A stretch of DNA of 64,000 bases from Chloroflexus sp. Y-396-1 (lineage in GTDB: Bacteria; Chloroflexota; Chloroflexia; Chloroflexales; Chloroflexaceae). Within the stretch, counting starts at the first letter, position 1. Each line of letters opens with the position of its first letter. The notes beneath the pieces were generated by a model. It worked only from the letters and a program-made list of their open reading frames with translations, was not told where the DNA came from and searched no databases. A program made the translations under genes and the position numbers. Positions 63,845 through 64,000 of this stretch are shown here, piece by piece. The DNA lies in the NCBI RefSeq assembly GCF_000516515.1, contig NZ_KI911784.1, forward strand, positions 3,696,633 through 3,760,632, written 5' to 3'.

Positions 63845-63879
63845 GGCGCAGCGGCATTCAACGTTGGCCGGAGGAACCA

Positions 63880-64000
63880 ATGAAAATCTATAAAGCTCGT
63901 GCACCAATGCGGATCGGTTTTTTCGGCGGGGGTACTGACGTCAGTCCTTACGCTGAAGAGTACGGTGGGAAAGTACTCAACTGTACGATTAATCTCTATG
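63880..64000 (+). CDS. GHMP sugar kinase, second HddA-like protein (partial, N-terminus)
   Basis: Only the first 40 codons are present. [20 protein letters not shown] is GHMP motif 1 in the form used by HddA-type heptose kinases, and it resembles RTPLRVSFVGGGSDLPAYY of the gene at 58941. GGAGG (63870-63874) is 5 nt before the ATG. The rest is outside the window. A role in heptose or another sugar 1-phosphate is expected by family. Confidence 0.8.
   Translation, partial: MKIYKARAPMRIGFFGGGTDVSPYAEEYGGKVLNCTINLY

Overview
The window looks like the chromosome of a filamentous anoxygenic phototroph of the Chloroflexus type (phylum Chloroflexota). This is inferred from the moderately GC-rich DNA, the secreted proteins with long Thr-Pro-rich stalks, and the mix of gene families; no rRNA or other phylogenetic marker is present to prove it. 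Almost the whole window is one large cell-surface polysaccharide and glycoconjugate locus. No tRNA, rRNA, CRISPR array or intact insertion sequence was seen.

Layout. 1-2233: the 3' end of a PPK2-type polyphosphate kinase, a small membrane protein and a CaiC-like acyl-CoA ligase, closed by a strong hairpin. 2234-4366: a spacer and an AT-rich GT39-like membrane glycosyltransferase. 4542-11249: two large secreted proteins, one with two five-bladed propeller modules on Thr-Pro stalks and one with a LamG-like domain. 11246-34154: a tightly packed plus-strand run with many 4-nt start/stop overlaps. It encodes an acyl carrier protein, an SDR reductase, an AMP-forming ligase, a deacetylase-like protein, two hexapeptide acyltransferases, a WecB-type epimerase, several glycosyltransferases, a B12-binding radical SAM protein, an ArnE/F-like small transporter, GmhA, a DegT aminotransferase, a FAD oxidoreductase, a WbaP-like initiating sugar transferase and a Gfo/Idh dehydrogenase.

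34155-36775 is a scar. A lipoprotein hydrolase is followed by two gene remnants that have both lost their 5' ends at the same point (about 35670), and then by an inverted CACAGAG-type repeat. 36776-58761 is a minus-strand run. Read in its own direction it encodes GmhB, a HlyD-like lipoprotein, a Wzz-like protein with a degenerate kinase domain, a Tat-exported deacetylase-like protein, a spermidine-synthase-like membrane protein, an HGSNAT-like acyltransferase, then glycosyltransferases, Wzx, Wzy, a BNR-repeat surface protein and a large membrane protein. 58941-59927 is a divergent HddA heptose kinase. 60016-61688 is a nested GC-rich hairpin repeat. 61986-63422 is another secreted protein, and a second GHMP sugar kinase starts at 63880 and runs off the end.

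How the genes fit together (inference): the set contains an initiating phosphoglycosyltransferase, Wzx flippase, Wzy polymerase and Wzz co-polymerase, so it should make a Wzx/Wzy-dependent polysaccharide. GmhA, GmhB and HddA point to D-glycero-D-manno-heptose as one sugar. The WecB, acyltransferase, DegT and Gfo/Idh genes suggest an N-acylated amino sugar. The ACP/SDR/ligase set could supply an acyl group for decoration. The stalked propeller, LamG and BNR proteins would be the protein part of the same surface.
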